NCBI RefSeq assembly: GCF_033568475.1
Contig: NW_027331831.1
Span: forward strand, 2,356,001 to 2,420,000
DNA from: Henckelia pumila
Taxonomy: Eukaryota > Streptophyta > Magnoliopsida > Lamiales > Gesneriaceae
Direction of reading: 5' to 3'
Length of the DNA: 64,000 bases
A model generated the notes under the pieces. The model saw only the letters and a program-made list of their open reading frames with translations, had not been told where the DNA came from and did not search any database. Within the stretch, counting starts at the first letter, position 1, and each line of letters opens with the position of its first letter. The translations under genes and the position numbers were made by a program. Of this stretch, positions 13,501-27,070 are shown piece by piece.

Positions 13501-16500
13501 TGACTTCTTGTTTTACTTTTTACCTTCTTGGTGTATTTGTGATTCCTGTTCTCCATGTGAATCTGTTATGTGATATTACATGTGCACTCTATACCAGCTG
13601 GAAAAAGGTAAAAGCAAGAAATTTTAATACACTATTTTACTTTGGAAAAGGAGAACAATTATAGCAGACCTGTTTTTGTGATTTTTTTATATCCTGTTGG
13701 TTTAGCAACGAGTTTCTGAAGATATATTTTAGTGCTTTCAGTTGTGTATCCGGATATATGTTCCTCTTAGAGCCTTTTCGTGTCTGAAGCTTTGTATAGA
13801 ATAAGTTGGAATATATGATACACATAATGTGATAATCCTTTCTTCAGATTGAAGATGCTGAAAGAAGTCATCGAGATGTTTCTTCTCGTATACGTGAGCT
13901 CCAAATGCATCAAACAAACAAGGTCTATAAACATCTTTTGAATGAGCGTGCTCATTTTTATCTTCATTGTTCACTTCTATTTTATGTATGATATATGTGT
14001 TGTTGACTTTATATATATTCAATGCCATCATTCCCTTCAAATTTATATACTGGCTTACTGGAATCATTCTCCTTATGCTTGCAGGTTACTGCTTTTGGTG
14101 GTGATCGAGTGTCCAATCTTTTGCAGGCAATTGAACGTCATCATCGACGATTCAGTAGCCCACCTATTGGCCCTATAGGTGCACATGTGGTAATGCATGG
14201 GAGAGATGGTTGCATGCTTCATCCCATTTGAATTCATGACTGTTTAGTGCTATTGTGTATTTGAACACTTGTTGCATGGAAATATATGATGGTGTCACAA
14301 GTGGTTTTTCTTTTTCTTCTTTTATGTCAACCTGAAAATGAAATCCAAATTTTACTGCCCCTGGTTCTTTTCTTCCTTTCTTTATTTTTATGTGTCCTCT
14401 CTCTTACTCCCTCCTTCCTCCTTTCTGTTTCAGTTCCAAACTTTGAAAACTAGGGTGCCAAGTCTCCAAGTTCAAGTTTATATTTTGCATTCACTGCTCT
14501 TATGAAGTGATTTTTCTTCCTATTATACAAGGTCCAACACTCTATATTTAATTGATTATTGTCGGTAACCAATAACCTTGAGCTTATTTTTGTAGTCTGG
14601 ATTGTGTTTCTCCAAGTAATCTGATTCCTTTTTATATAGTTAGCCTTATGATAGAATCAGGTATAACTTCTCCCTTAGTGATTAAATGATTGACTATGTT
14701 AACTCGTTATTTCACTTGATTCGTTGAAGGAATTAAATCCAATACTGGTGTTATGAGTTCTTTTGTATGCTTTCTGATATCAGCTTAGATCTAGCTTCAT
14801 AGATTGATCGATTGCCTTGGATTTTGTCAATCTTTGCATGTGGACCCATATAGGATGTGTTGTGATTATGTTAGAGATAATTCTATCTCAAGCATTCTTG
14901 ATCTGTGGCTTTGCTCAATTGCAGAAATTGGAACACGGAGACATGTGGTCCATTGCTATCGAAAGTGCAGTTGGCAGACTGCTCAATGCCTTCATTGTCA
15001 CGAATCATAAAGATTCCCTTGTTTTAAGAGCATGTGCCAGAGAAGCAAACTATAACCACTTACAGATCATCATATATGACTTTTCCAGACCAAGGTAACA
15101 AGCTGGACACATTTGCATCATGCAATCAATGCCTGTCAAGTTCGACCTGTGAATCTTATTAAACAGCTGAGTTTTTGTCTCTTTATAGAATAAACATTCC
15201 AAGACACATGCTTCCTCAGACTAGCAATCCCACTGCATTCTCAATTATGATCTCCGACAATCCAACAGTGCTCAATGTCTTGGTTGATGTGGTAAAGTTA
15301 GCATTTTCTTCTGGGTTCCTTGCTTAGACTAATTTTTCTCTCTTAAAGTGAATAACCTGGTTCTTATATAAATTACTCTTATTTTTCTTTTCACATATTT
15401 GTGACTTGTGTGTGCTGCACCACTATGCATATTTTAAAATTTGGAAGTGTGTTCAACAATTTGACTGTGTTGAATGAACTCTGGTGGTTTGATGCCGACA
15501 TTGCAGAACGTGGTCTGCACTTCTAACCCACGCTTATTTTTGGCTCTATTGTTAGCATCTCTTGTCTATGTTTGTATTGATTTGACATATTGTCAGCAAT
15601 CTTTTGATTTTCAAATTTTCTTATAGGGCAATTGTGAAAGACAAGTGCTTGTTAAAGATTATGATGTTGGTAAAACAGTTGCATTTGAACAAAGGATATC
15701 AAATCTGAAGGAGGTCTACACATCTGATGGGTACAAGATGTAAGATAACCTAAGTAATCCGTTTTTTTCTTTTGTACTCTCTAAAATCACGTGACTCCTG
15801 TTATTGATCATATTGATGAATTTTCTAAAAAGAACACTGCCCTAGTGAGAGAGTGAGGGGTTCGGCGTTGACCCCTTCTAGTTAATATAAGAGAGAACAG
15901 AATATACAAGGGTGTGGAATCATGCCAAAATCTCACTACAAACAAAAGAAACAAATGAGTGTAAGAAAAAAAATATCGAGATAGTCTGGTAGACAAAACA
16001 ACAGTAGAATCATGCTCTTAGAAAAGTCAAGAAATTTGCAGAGAGAAGAATTTGGTAAAGACAAGTAAAGTGGAATCAGGTGTGCCAGTTTTGGGAGCAA
16101 TTCACGTAAAAAAAAAATGTATACCGAATTTGAAGAATTAGTTTCCTTAACTAATTGAATAATAATTGATTCAGCAATGAGTATAATGTGGGGAAATTTC
16201 CGATGCACTAGATCTTTATTCCTACGATTCTAAGGACTCTTTAGTTATAATCAGTGTGCTAAGAATCGTAAAGTTTTCGGTGAGCGAATGCATAGAAGGT
16301 ATAGAAGAGTTTACATCATGCAAAATTTGTAACTATTTTTGTTGATAATCTTGAGAGGTACAAGTAGATAGTAAACAAATTAAGAAAAATTATCTAAACA
16401 TGGAATGCTTATTCACTCTGAATTGTACGCGGTTTCATCATTGGTGCGAACCTTCCATTATCATCTTGTCTTGCGAGACCATAATTTTTGTCATGCTTTT

Positions 16501-19500
16501 AAGCTCGGGTGACATCATGTCAAATAAAATGTAAGATAAACTTCCATTATTACCTGATCAATAAGATGAATAATATTTTGAGATCATATATAAATATAAC
16601 TGAAGATCAAACATGTGATTCACTTGTACGTAAAAAAACATGTAGTGAATTCTTTTGGTTAAGAATTATTTCATGATATCAAGTAATTTTAGAAAACAAC
16701 AACAATATTTTTACAATGAATTTCTTGGTGAAAAGAAATTATACTGAATGTCATTGTTGGAAATAAATAGTATCATGTTAATATTAAACAGTAGACGGCA
16801 GTCCAAGTAACACATTTTAAATATGTAAAAAAGTCGGGACTTAAAGTGTTTACGTGTTTTAATGTTATGATATATCTCAAGTCTCAACTCCGTTTTAAAT
16901 TTTTTTTGCTCTATTCTATTAAGGGCTTTTGGTTATTTCCACAAATATATTATGCATGCTTTTAAAATAAGCTTTTTATTATTGTTAATACTATGAGGTA
17001 CCTCTTGGTTCATGGACGTCATGAGGAAGGATATAATATAAAAATTATAAATCAATATATTTGGATAAGATACACAAATCTGATTATTTGTAGAACTTGA
17101 GTCAAACATGAGACAAAACAAGGATAAATAATCAATCAGTTTTTTATCGTCCACACCAAACGATGCTCAAATTTTCTGATAAATGTGATGGATTGATTGA
17201 TAACTTATTTTCCCCTTCAATATGTTCGAATGTTCTGTATATATGTAGCTAGGAGAGCAATACCAAAAGTTGAGAAGCTTTAGCAACAACCAGTCAGAGG
17301 TCAGGTTTGTCGTAGTTAAGAGTTTAGTTCTGAAATTTTGAGACAAGTACTAATTTATCTAGGATGTATAAAACTTGTTTCACTTGTAGTATATTTTATT
17401 CCTTCAATCATATTTTATCTTAGTCAACTTTCAGGAAGAGAAATTTGTTGTCTAGCAGAACATATTTTATTCTTTTATACTTGAAGAAATCAGCAGTGTT
17501 GAATGCAATGCCGATCTACTTTATGTCATTGTATCGAGTGCCAAAGGGTATCGTAGATATTATGGAAAAGTATATGAGGGGCTTTCTTTGGGATTGTGTG
17601 GATGGGGGGGAGTCTCATTGTCATTTGGTGGCATGAGAGCAGGTTTGTAAGCCCAAAGTTCTAGGGGGCTTGGGAATAGGGAATATTTGTTTGAGGAATA
17701 GAGTTCTGTTGGGGAAATGGTGGTGGAGATTTTCAGTGGAACAAGAGCCGATGTGGAAAAGGGTCATTAAGAGCAAGTATGAATTACAAGATAATGGTTG
17801 GGACGTTGGTTTGGCTAGAAATGTTACGTTTAGGAGCCCATGGAAGTTTATTTCTATGTCTTACTTGGCTTTTCAATCTTTGGTAAGGGCGGTAGTTAGA
17901 GGGGGGACCAAAGTGAGGTTTTGGGAAGATAGATGGTGGGGGGAGTCTTCGTTTCGGGATCTATTTCCAGCCTTGTTTCAGATTTCTTATGCACATAATA
18001 TGCATATTTCTCATTTCGTGTCAACGGAAAATTCGTTGAATATCGATAACCTTTCTTGGGACTTTCATTTTCCGAGGGATTTGAGGGATCAGGAAATTGC
18101 TGAGGTGGGTGTACTGTTAGATGAGTTGATCAGAGTTAGATTGATTGATGGGGCTGAGGATGTGAGATTGTGGGTTGGGGACCTTTCTGGTATTTTCTCG
18201 GTCAAATCCTTTTTTGAATTCTTCTTTCCTATAGCGATTGCCCTTAGCGATTACCCTTTGTTTTTCTTCTTCAATGTTATTTGGAAATTACCAATCCCTT
18301 CGAAGATTCAAGTTTTTTCTTGGACAGCAGAGTTGGGTAAATTGCCGACTTCGGAATTTGATGCAAAGAAGATGGTCTTCATGTGCTTTGAATCCGAATT
18401 GGTGTGTGTTATGTCGGAAAGAGGGGGAAACTCAGGATCACATGTTTATACACTGTTCTTTCACGTATGGATTTTGGTCGAGGGCTTTGAAGGAAATGAG
18501 GTTAATGTGGGTAACACCTAGATCTCTACAGAAGCTTTTTGCTACGGATCTTGCTTCACTTTTGGGCAAGAAGGGGAGAATATTGTGGTCTTTGGTGGTT
18601 CATGTTATTTGTTGGTCGGTGTGGTTGGAGAGAAATGGTAGAATCTTTGAGAATTGGGAAGAAACGGCGGAAGAGTGTTGGGAAAAGATCAAGATACGGA
18701 TTGCTAGGTGGAGTAGATCTTTTAAGGATTTTCAAAATATTGCAATCTCGGATTTATTAAGGGATTGGTCTTTTGTTTTTTGTTGATATGATTAGGGAGT
18801 CGTTAATTTCTTTTGTAATTAGCGGATATCTTATCCGCCTTTTGTAAGATTTTATTATCGTATATAATATATAAGAGTTTCCTATTAAAAAAATTTTATT
18901 TTTCGTGAATTTAAACTGAGAAATTTCTATTAAAAATTCTTATTTTCTCGTACTTAGTTAAATTAAGTAAGATCTAGAAGAGCCCCGATGATCAATAATG
19001 GTCATGAGAAAAAAAATTCTATTCTAGTTTATAGATCCAAGTAAGATGGGAAGTTACCATCCATGCACTTTCAGTTTAGACCAATTTGGAGCTGGTTTAT
19101 ACCGCTCACCAACAATAATGGCCCGTTTTCTTGATTCTCCGATATCCAGACCTCAGATTATTTTTCGCATACTTCTATCAGCTGACGGTTGAATATTACG
19201 GTATTTGTCTATGTTACTTTCATTCACACAAACCAAGGTCAACTGTTAGATATTACCTTTTTTATTTGTTTTAAAGATATCCTGGGTGGTCTTCCAGCAA
19301 ATTTCTCTTTGGTTTAAATTCACATATTGAACAAGTTTTGACTACGATTCAGTGGTAAAACACAGATACAACTGGATGCATTCCTGCCAAATTACATGTT
19401 TACACTTTTACTTGTTTCTCTTCTGATTGCTTCATATAGAGACTGAATTTTGTTGCATCCGCTGCTCTTTACCAGCAGTGTTTTTTGTCTGCTGAATTTT

Positions 19501-22500
19501 GATTTTTAGTGGAGTTTGAATTAGCAGGATTTTCTCAAGGACTGACAATTCTTTTGCTAGTGTTGGAGATTTCTGATCTTTGTAGTCATGCAATATTTTT
19601 TGTTTGCATTACACAGCTTTTCTAGTTTAAATATAGGGTTCTTTCTATATTTGTGTTCAAAGTGTGAGTATTTTCAAAATTTTCAGTCTGAGTTCAAGTT
19701 TATTTTCTACTCTGCGTGAGAGTTCTCTAATTTGCACCAGCATGGTAGCGGCTCCAATCCAAATGGCCTTCATTTGCAGGTTCTCTCGTGGTTCAGCCCA
19801 GACTATTCTTCCCCCAAACAAAAACATTAGAGCTGGTCGCCTTTGTGGTTCCTTTGACAATCAAATCAAACATCTTGAAAAAGATGCATTAGAAGCGAAA
19901 GAGCACATCCAACAAGGCCGGGGAATAAAACGAAGTAAGGAGACAGAACTAAAGAATCTTCGGGACAAACTAAGCAGTCTAAAGGTATGCCTCCTTTCAA
20001 AAATTCTTTCACCAGCATGCTTTCTGCCAACTAGTTCCTGTAACAACTATACATGGGAAAAACCACAGGAATTAGTTTCCCTTGAGAGCAAAAACAGTCT
20101 GGCTGCAAAGAATAATTTAACAAGCCTGGTCTTCTAACAGAGCCAACATCTATAAATTTAGAGGAGCTAAAGCTCCATATATCACAGGATCTTATGTGAA
20201 TATTATGCTTGGCAGTTGGAGTACATTATGGGAGCAAAGCAGTGTAGTTTTGACTGTTTTGCTGCGAGACGGTTTACTTTAGCTTCGTCGAGTATCTTGT
20301 CACGAAACTTGTAAAATTTAGTGATTAATGAATTTTAGGTAGAAATGTTCCACAATAATCCATCAGTTTCAGTGATATTCAAGTCCTGGGATCTGAAAAG
20401 GAGTCATACTTGAAATGAGGACCAGAAGGAATGTAATGACAATTGATTGAATCGTGGTGAAAAAGAACCCTAAAAGTTTTTCTTGTTGTTTTCCAATGTT
20501 GCTTTCGGTACGGAAATTAGTAATATAATGTATAATGCAGATCATAAAGAATATGTTGACACTTGAAAATTTATTGTTTTACTTATACGTGTCTGCTCAT
20601 TGTACCCGATTATATCGGCAATGATCCATCCTCATGGGTGGTTTCTGTGAATTGCTTGATTATTGCTTTGATATTTCAGGAGAATCACCTACCTTCATTA
20701 TATATAAATATAATATAGTATACCAGTCATCTTATATACCAAATTAATTACCTTTAAATAATAAATGTGAATCAGCAAATTTGGCGATTCTATAATTGGA
20801 TATTCCAAAATGGTTGATGTACTCTTCCTTATCTACTGCTTAAATTCTTTCAGAGGAGGCGCATCAACGTTGAACGGGACTGCAGGTCAAAGGAATTTGA
20901 GCTGCAGGATGTCAAAAAGTTGATATCTTCTGAAGAAACTTCTGCACCTTCCTCTACTGTGGACGAGCTTCATCAAGAGATATCTGTTTGTTTCGCAAAA
21001 CCTATTTATTATTTGTTTATTTACCATGCTATCTAAAGTCTTTGTTGGCACGTATGTAGAGTTCAAGTCTTTCAAATTACTATATATTCTATGACTTGTT
21101 GTTTTACCATTCCTTTGTCTGAAATGATGTGCAGAAACTGAAAGATCGGATAAGAGACAGGGAAATTTTGGTAGAAAAGCTTCAGATCGATGTGAATGAA
21201 GCTGCGGTTAAAGCTAAAGATTTCAGAATTTCATTTGAAAATTTGTGTGGTGATTGCTTTATCATATCATGCCTTGCTGAGTTCTATTGATCACCCATTC
21301 CTTACCTGCCTTCTTTACAATGTAGAGTCAGCGAAATCAGAAATTGATATGTTAGCGGAAACAGAGAAGGAACTAATGATGATTGAGACCACTCTACACG
21401 AGGCTGAAACAGTTCGTCCTTGAACCCTGCTTTATTCATTTGCTTCTCTGTTTTTCTTTTTTAGGCCATGATTACATAGGGTTTTTGGTGTCCTGCAGAA
21501 AAAGAAACATTTTGAGCAAGTGATGAATACTAGAGTCCTTTCCGACCTCAAAAATGCGGAGGCTAAGTATCGGGAACTAGAACAGAATTGTAAGGTGCAT
21601 TTCTATTCTCGCATGGGAAACATAAGTCACCACTGTGTTTCATCATGTTGCTGGAGTGCTTGCAATTGCGTATCTTGTATCCAGTTTCTTTATTCTAGAA
21701 ATATGGACCTGCTTTTAGTAAGGCACCGCCAGGCATGGTAATATATGCATTGCCGAACTAAAGCAAATCATCCGCACATAACCACTAAGTTTTTCTGCAT
21801 GTTGCTTTTTTTTAGACGGGTTATGTTTTTACAACCCATGTGACTGAGTGGTTCCAGAAAGAACCTAGTGCTGAATTGTGGTGAAATTTCAGGAGGACCG
21901 TAACAAAGCGTCTATCATCTGCCCTGAAAGTGAAATTGAAGCTCTAGGAGGCTGCAAAGAAAGCAGTCCTGAGCAACTCAGTGCTCAAGTGACAAGGTGG
22001 AGTCAAAAACTTCAGCGTGAGAGCCAGAGGTATACATTTCGGGTATTCTATCATCAACATTGTAATTTATTTTACTGTTAAAATACAATAAACCTGGAAG
22101 AACTTTGCAGATTTTCAGAATCCATTGATGATCTCAGAATGTTGTATGAGAAAAAAGAGCGTCGAATATCAAGAAAACAACAAACTTACAAAGCCTTTCG
22201 AGAAAAATTAGAAGTGAGTTTAAAAGAAAATGTCATCCTCAATTCTCTTGTTTGATCTGCATGATGTCAACGACACAGCTTTTCTCTTGTAAAATCCTTC
22301 ACCGAGCTCGCTTGTTCTCATTTTTGAGTTGTTTTTGTTGCTTATCTAACTCGATATTTTTTCGTGCAATGTAAAGAAATGTTAACTATTATATTTTTCA
22401 AACTCATTCTTCACGTGCTATACAACGGGGGGAGTGGGACTGTTATGTGTTACTTACTAATCCCTCAATTTCATAGTGTTGCTTGATCTAGTACTTTTTT

Positions 22501-25319
22501 GTTTGTCTTCTTCTTTCAGGGATAAGAATCTGAATCTTGTTTATGTTTCTTGATATCTTGTTTTGATTATTTGATATTGTATTGATAATGATCTCTGGTA
22601 CTTGATTTTCCTATTTTTCCACTTGGATTTATTTCTTGGCCGACCGTGAGTTTTTTAGTTTCCTGCTTTTGTTTCAGGCATGTGATAAAGCGTTACAGCT
22701 GAGATGGAGTAAATTTGAAAGGAATGCAACTCTTTTGAAGCGCCAGTTAACATGGCAGTAGGGCCTCTTCTCTTTACAGTTTTCCTCATCCAAATCGACC
22801 CTTTCTATTTGAAGAAATTTTTTTTCCCAACTTCTAATACCTATTATTCCTATTAGATTTAATGGCCACTTGAAAAAAAAAGGGATCAGCGGTCAAATCC
22901 GAGTTAATTATGAAGAACAGACTCTCTCAGTGGAGGTAAATTGACTGAATTTGTCATGTTACTATAATCTAAAGGGTTCTTTCTGCTTTCCTAAAAGCAA
23001 TTGGATATAAGTTATTGCATTACCAGTCTAAGAGATAAAAAGTGTTCCCAATTTTTTCTGTCTGTCTCATCAGGTCAAAATGCCTCAAGATGCATCAGCT
23101 AGCTCTGTCCGTGACACTAGGGGGCTTTCAGGTTTGCTCTATTGTAGATTACTCGATTTTCTGCTGGCAAGAAGTTTATAAACAAATGCCACTGTCTTTT
23201 TTAGGAGAAGTCATGTACATTTTACTCTTGTTTTTCAAATCACGAGTGAGGTCTTCTTGGTGGCAGTGGTGGTAAATGTGGAGTTCTAGTTGGGATGCTA
23301 GATGTTGAAGATTTCAATGACCATCTTCCCATCTGGTTTGTATTAGAATGGTTGAGAGACTCTTGGTTTAGTTTCGTGCAACTTCACAAAGAAATTTGTA
23401 GCTTTCATCTCCTTAGCAGAAGATTACGCATAAGCTGTTGATAGTTTCAAATTTCCAAGTTTGTAAGTAATCGGCCCCATGATAAACAACCCACATTCAC
23501 CTAATAAAGAAATGAGCTGCTAGATCCAACAAGCAATTTGGAATTAAAACAGTTATTTCAGGTAAGAGTCCATTGCACCTTCCCACACTTGTAAAGGATC
23601 AATTTCAGACTGTAATGCAATCCTTGATAAAGATCTAATATGTGGACAAGTATTATATTCTTTTTTAAAAACATCAGAATACTGTGTAATCTGAATTTGT
23701 TAAAGATACATTGGTAGGCCTCTTCCTCAAGGATATGCTTTCGTTCACAAATTTATTTTGTTGGTGATGGGTTACTTTAGTTGAAAATGAGGAACATCAT
23801 TGAACCTTTAATTGTCCTAGGAGAAACTCGAAGAGTAGACTAAATCCCGTTTGAGCCTTTATATGAAAATGGTGTTTGTTTCACATTTTGTGAAGGAACT
23901 GACATTGCTGCGTGCCAAAGCACGATCTTCTTGGGTTTGAAACTGGCTGCCACAATAGAATATTGCTGAAAGAAAATTACCTGTAGTCGGCAACTGGAAA
24001 CATTATGTTGTAATTTTGCTCTTTGATGTTTGAACAGGTGGTGAGCGTTCCTTTTCAACATTGTGCTTTGCCCTTGCACTTCACGAGATGACAGAAGCCC
24101 CATTCCGTGCAATGGATGAATTTGATGTATTTATGGTGTGCATTCTGACTGAAGTCTATAATTTCCTATATGATACGTATTACTAATCTATCTTCTATAT
24201 TGTTAAATCCACATGGAGGTCAAATCTCCGTGTGTGTTAAGACTTAAGAGACTAAAGTCTGGCAATTAAGAGGAAAACACTCGGTCTGCATTTTATCTGG
24301 AGGGTGCTCTTCTTGCTATTTAGTTCATGAATCATGACAGCATCCTTCATGTTCATTTATATTTTTCTCATCAACATTGGTCTCAATTAGATGTGTCAAA
24401 ATGGGATAGGTCCATCGGGTTGGCCTACCTCGCCATATAAAATAGGTAGGTAGGGTTGACAATTTCTCAACCCATCAAATGGCGGGTCGGCCCGCCTAAT
24501 GGTGGGTCCCCAACCCGCCAAAGTACACGTAAGTCGGATTGGCCTGTCCCGTTATCTAAAATAGGTGGGTTGAGTTGGTGTTTTCTCAATCCGCCTAAAA
24601 AGTGGCCAGAGCTCCTAACGATGGGTTGCGGCGGGTTGTGGGTCGGCCCGTCCCACTAGCTCGCGATGAAATGAGTCACTAACCAATCAGGATGTGTTCA
24701 GCCTTTTTTTGTGCGAACAAGCATATACTAGTTGAACCAGTTGTCTCCAATTATACAGTTGCCAAAGGGTAAAAGTTAAAACCACTTGTGATATTTCATA
24801 TTGAGAAAAAGGGTTCTTTGCATGGACTTGGAAGCCTGTCAAATCGTTATGGTGTTTTGTTTTTGTTTTTTTGTTTCTTACTGTTGCGATTATGCCATCT
24901 TATCTCAAAATGTGAAGGAAATATGATTTTGCAACATCAGCTTGAATCTACTAACAATCACTGAGCTACTACTACATAATTTGTGTATCTTTGATTTTGG
25001 ACATAAAAAAAAGTTTAAGTAATTTAATGTTTTCTATCTTGGTTCAACCCACAGGATGCAGTCAGCAGAAAAATCAGTCTCGATGCTATTGTAGATTTTG
25101 CTTTGGCACAAGGATCCCAGTGGATTTTTATTACTCCTCATGACATCGGGTAACAATCTACCTAGTAAAAAATACTTTTTTGATGCAAAGGTCATGCATG
25201 TTTTTAATTTTTGCTGTTATCATGGAGATCTATCGTTTAATTATTGGTTTTTTTTATTCAGCATGGTGAAACACGATGAAAGGATAAAGAAACAGCAGAT
25301 GGCCGCGCCTCGTGGATAA
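6702..25319 (+). CDS. SMC6: SMC6, structural maintenance of chromosomes protein 6
   Basis: This is the ATPase subunit that pairs with SMC5 in the nuclear SMC5/6 complex for recombinational repair and chromosome stability. I placed 28 exons: 6702-6858, 6973-7078, 8287-8420, 9025-9080, 9793-9879, 10096-10416, 11304-11423, 11866-12000, 13237-13313, 13419-13494, 13848-13922, 14085-14189, 14925-15094, 15189-15291, 15627-15739, 19780-19984, 20854-20985, 21135-21249, 21326-21411, 21499-21594, 21893-22029, 22111-22213, 22678-22757, 22857-22935, 23074-23131, 24038-24135, 25055-25149 and 25262-25319. All junctions are GT-AG and keep frame. The total of 1058 residues is close to the roughly 1057 I recall for Arabidopsis SMC6B. 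Walker A (GQNGSGKS) is at 49-56, the hinge starts near 449 (VTAFGGDR), the signature LSGGERS is at 974-980 and Walker B (FRAMDEFD) is at about 998-1005. Coiled coils lie between. The gene looks intact. Confidence 0.96.
10457..10526 (+). repeat. Compound microsatellite (CT)n(TA)n(TG)n
   Basis: Three dinucleotide runs follow each other in SMC6 intron 6. The tract is non-coding and probably variable in length. Confidence 0.9.
15740..17469 (+). other. Left part of the large SMC6 intron 15
   Basis: This AT-rich DNA precedes the LINE fragment. No open frame resembles a known protein. The 4040-bp intron 15 (15740-19779) is by far the longest of the gene and has clearly been expanded by insertion. 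Confidence 0.5.
17470..18896 (+). mobile_element. 5'-truncated LINE (L1-type) inside SMC6 intron 15
   Basis: Two overlapping frames encode the C-terminal end of a non-LTR retrotransposon ORF2. First comes the end of the reverse-transcriptase region and its connector (from about 17500, with MSLYRVPKG and FLWDC, then [10 protein letters not shown] at about 17650). A zf-RVT domain follows, with a C-x2-C ... H-x4-C knuckle ([10 protein letters not shown], then HMFIHC) near 18400-18455. The frame ends at a TGA just after 18780. A stop interrupts the frame near 17636, and a frameshift of the original ORF lies near 18355. A 3' UTR of about 100 bp ends in a short A run at about 18889-18895. The 5' limit is uncertain by tens of bases. 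The element is in the same orientation as SMC6. Confidence 0.85.
18897..19779 (+). other. Right part of SMC6 intron 15
   Basis: This is AT- and T-rich intron sequence up to the acceptor of exon 16. I see no coding region or repeat that I can name. Confidence 0.5.
24390..24665 (+). repeat. GC-rich repeat with GGCGGGT/ACCCGCC motifs
   Basis: In SMC6 intron 26 a block of about 275 bp is packed with GGCGGGT, GGCCCG and ACCCGCC words in both orientations, unlike the AT-rich intron around it. It resembles a dispersed plant repeat of that composition. The family is not identified. Confidence 0.5.
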
Positions 25320-25899
25320 CTATCGTTTGGTTGCTTTGTTTTCTTATAAACCGTTTACGCAGTTGCTCAAATTTCAGGTCTCGACTAACATGCCAAATTT
25401 CAGATACTCTTATCGATCGGTAGGTCTGGAAAATTGGAGAAGAGACGACTTCATTTATTTATAAAATTCTGAACTTGATTTGTACAAAAACTCGGTAAAT
25501 TTGTAAATTTTGTCAAGAGGACACTTGTCCGGTGTTGATATTGCCCTTGATTGTGTTTCTTCTCTGCTTTATGCTTTGTATCAACTTGTTTCTGCAATCT
25601 ACATGCTGTGAAAATAACTCTTTCTACATTTTTCATTAATGACTGAGAATGATGCTTTACTTTGCAGAATAAAAATCTACATTGTGATGAATGGGAACAA
25701 AAATGAATCTTTGAATGGCAAAAAAAAAAAAAAAACTATTCAAGAAAATGGAAGGTCGATTTCTTGTATGAAAAAATTGTTTTTACACTTATTGGATTTT
25801 TTTTGAGAGGAAGTCAATTATACCGTTACTATAAAAATCTTGGTTTACAATATGTTGAAGTCAAATAGGCAAGTCATCACCAAACATCTACCGACAATG
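25320..25899. other. SMC6 3' flank
   Basis: The stretch is T-rich, with polyadenylation-like signals near 25668 (AATAAA) and an A run near 25720. No gene is seen. Confidence 0.45.
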
Positions 25900-26410
25900 A
25901 CTTCTTAAAAACTTTCCGAAATAAGTAATGAGCAACTCTATTCATCGATTTTTTCATGTGTTATATTGAAGCAAAGATGTTAAACTCCATGAGATCTTGA
26001 ATTTCCAGAGTCAGAATACCGGATCAATTATGACATCAAGAGCTTAAGATAAATTTAAAAAGATGCGAATATCTATAAAGTCGTGTCTCATGTAGAAAAT
26101 CATTTCATATTTAATAGCCATTAGCTCCGCTCCCTTCACCGAATTTGGATGTCGAATTAAACACGTAAAAGCGTCTTGAACTGAACCATGCGAATCTCAA
26201 ACCACCAACCCTATATTAAATATGTTCTCTTGTATATTATAACCCGCATCGACATCCAACCATAAATTATTCGTTGACAATGGGTTCCAAACTTGTTCCG
26301 AAGGCGTCCTCGGTTCTAGTTTAGCCATACAAACCATGAATGAAAGTCGAAAAGAGTTCAGCCATGCACAAACCCAATCAACACGTGACTGGATTAATAC
26401 CAAATACATG
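25900..26410 (-). pseudogene. Degenerate RNase H-like remnant of a non-LTR retroelement
   Basis: On the - strand the frame starting near 26409 reads a WNPL...LDVDAGY segment that resembles the start of the RNase H domain found at the end of plant LINEs (W-x-PP ... K-x-N-x-DA). Further along, in shifting frames, are KGAELMAIKYEM and ALDVI, which fit the same fold. Many stops interrupt it. It looks like an old decayed fragment. The match is by pattern only, so an unrelated AT-rich frame cannot be excluded. Confidence 0.4.
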
Positions 26411-26941
26411 ACAAAAAACCTTCAACATGGTATATTATATAGAACCTTGAAAGGGGTGAAGAAGTTAGTGGAGGCCGATATGTGACACAATTTGTGGAGG
26501 CAGGTTCACATGTTTTATGGATGTGTTCCCTTTCTTTATTAGACAGAGTTAATATAATAATTTAAATTCAATGATCTGATTGATGTAAGATAAATTATTA
26601 ATAATTTGATTGATGTAAAAATAATAATTAATAAATGGATAAGTAATATGACGAAAAAAATACGAAATTGGATGAAATAAATTATACATAAATTAATAGA
26701 TTAGTAATACATCCAATCAAACATGGCTTATTGCCTTATTGTTATAATTGTTATGTGGAATCTACATATATGATATTTTATATTTGTACTATATGAGTTT
26801 ATAATATGAAACACAATGCTATCTTTGTTCATAATAATTATTTGCTAAAACCCTTTTCTTTGAAAACACTAAAAAATCAAACTAAAATTTCTTCTCAACG
26901 AAAGAATGCAACTTTTTGTCATTGTAAATTGAGTAGTTTTT

Positions 26942-27070
26942 TGTGAGATAGATTGATTCGATCTATTTTTACAATAAAATAATGATTTTGACATAAAATA
27001 ATAATTTTTTTCATGGGTCAAGTCAATCACGAGATATATCTGACAAAATTGATCGTGAGATTGTCTCATA
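26942..27070. mobile_element. MITE-like repeat, copy 1 (GTGAGAC-type termini)
   Basis: The ends read TGTGAGATAG and TTGTCTCATA, with the middle rich in AAAATAATGATTTT-like sequence. Read on the - strand it follows the same plan as the repeat at 29901-30010: inverted GTGAGAC ends, an AT-rich middle and a GACCCGTCTCAC-like inner segment. It is non-coding and degenerate. Confidence 0.55.

Noticed and set aside
19664-20137. 157-residue frame around SMC6 exon 16
   Set aside because: Only 19780-19984 is coding; the rest reads into introns on both sides.
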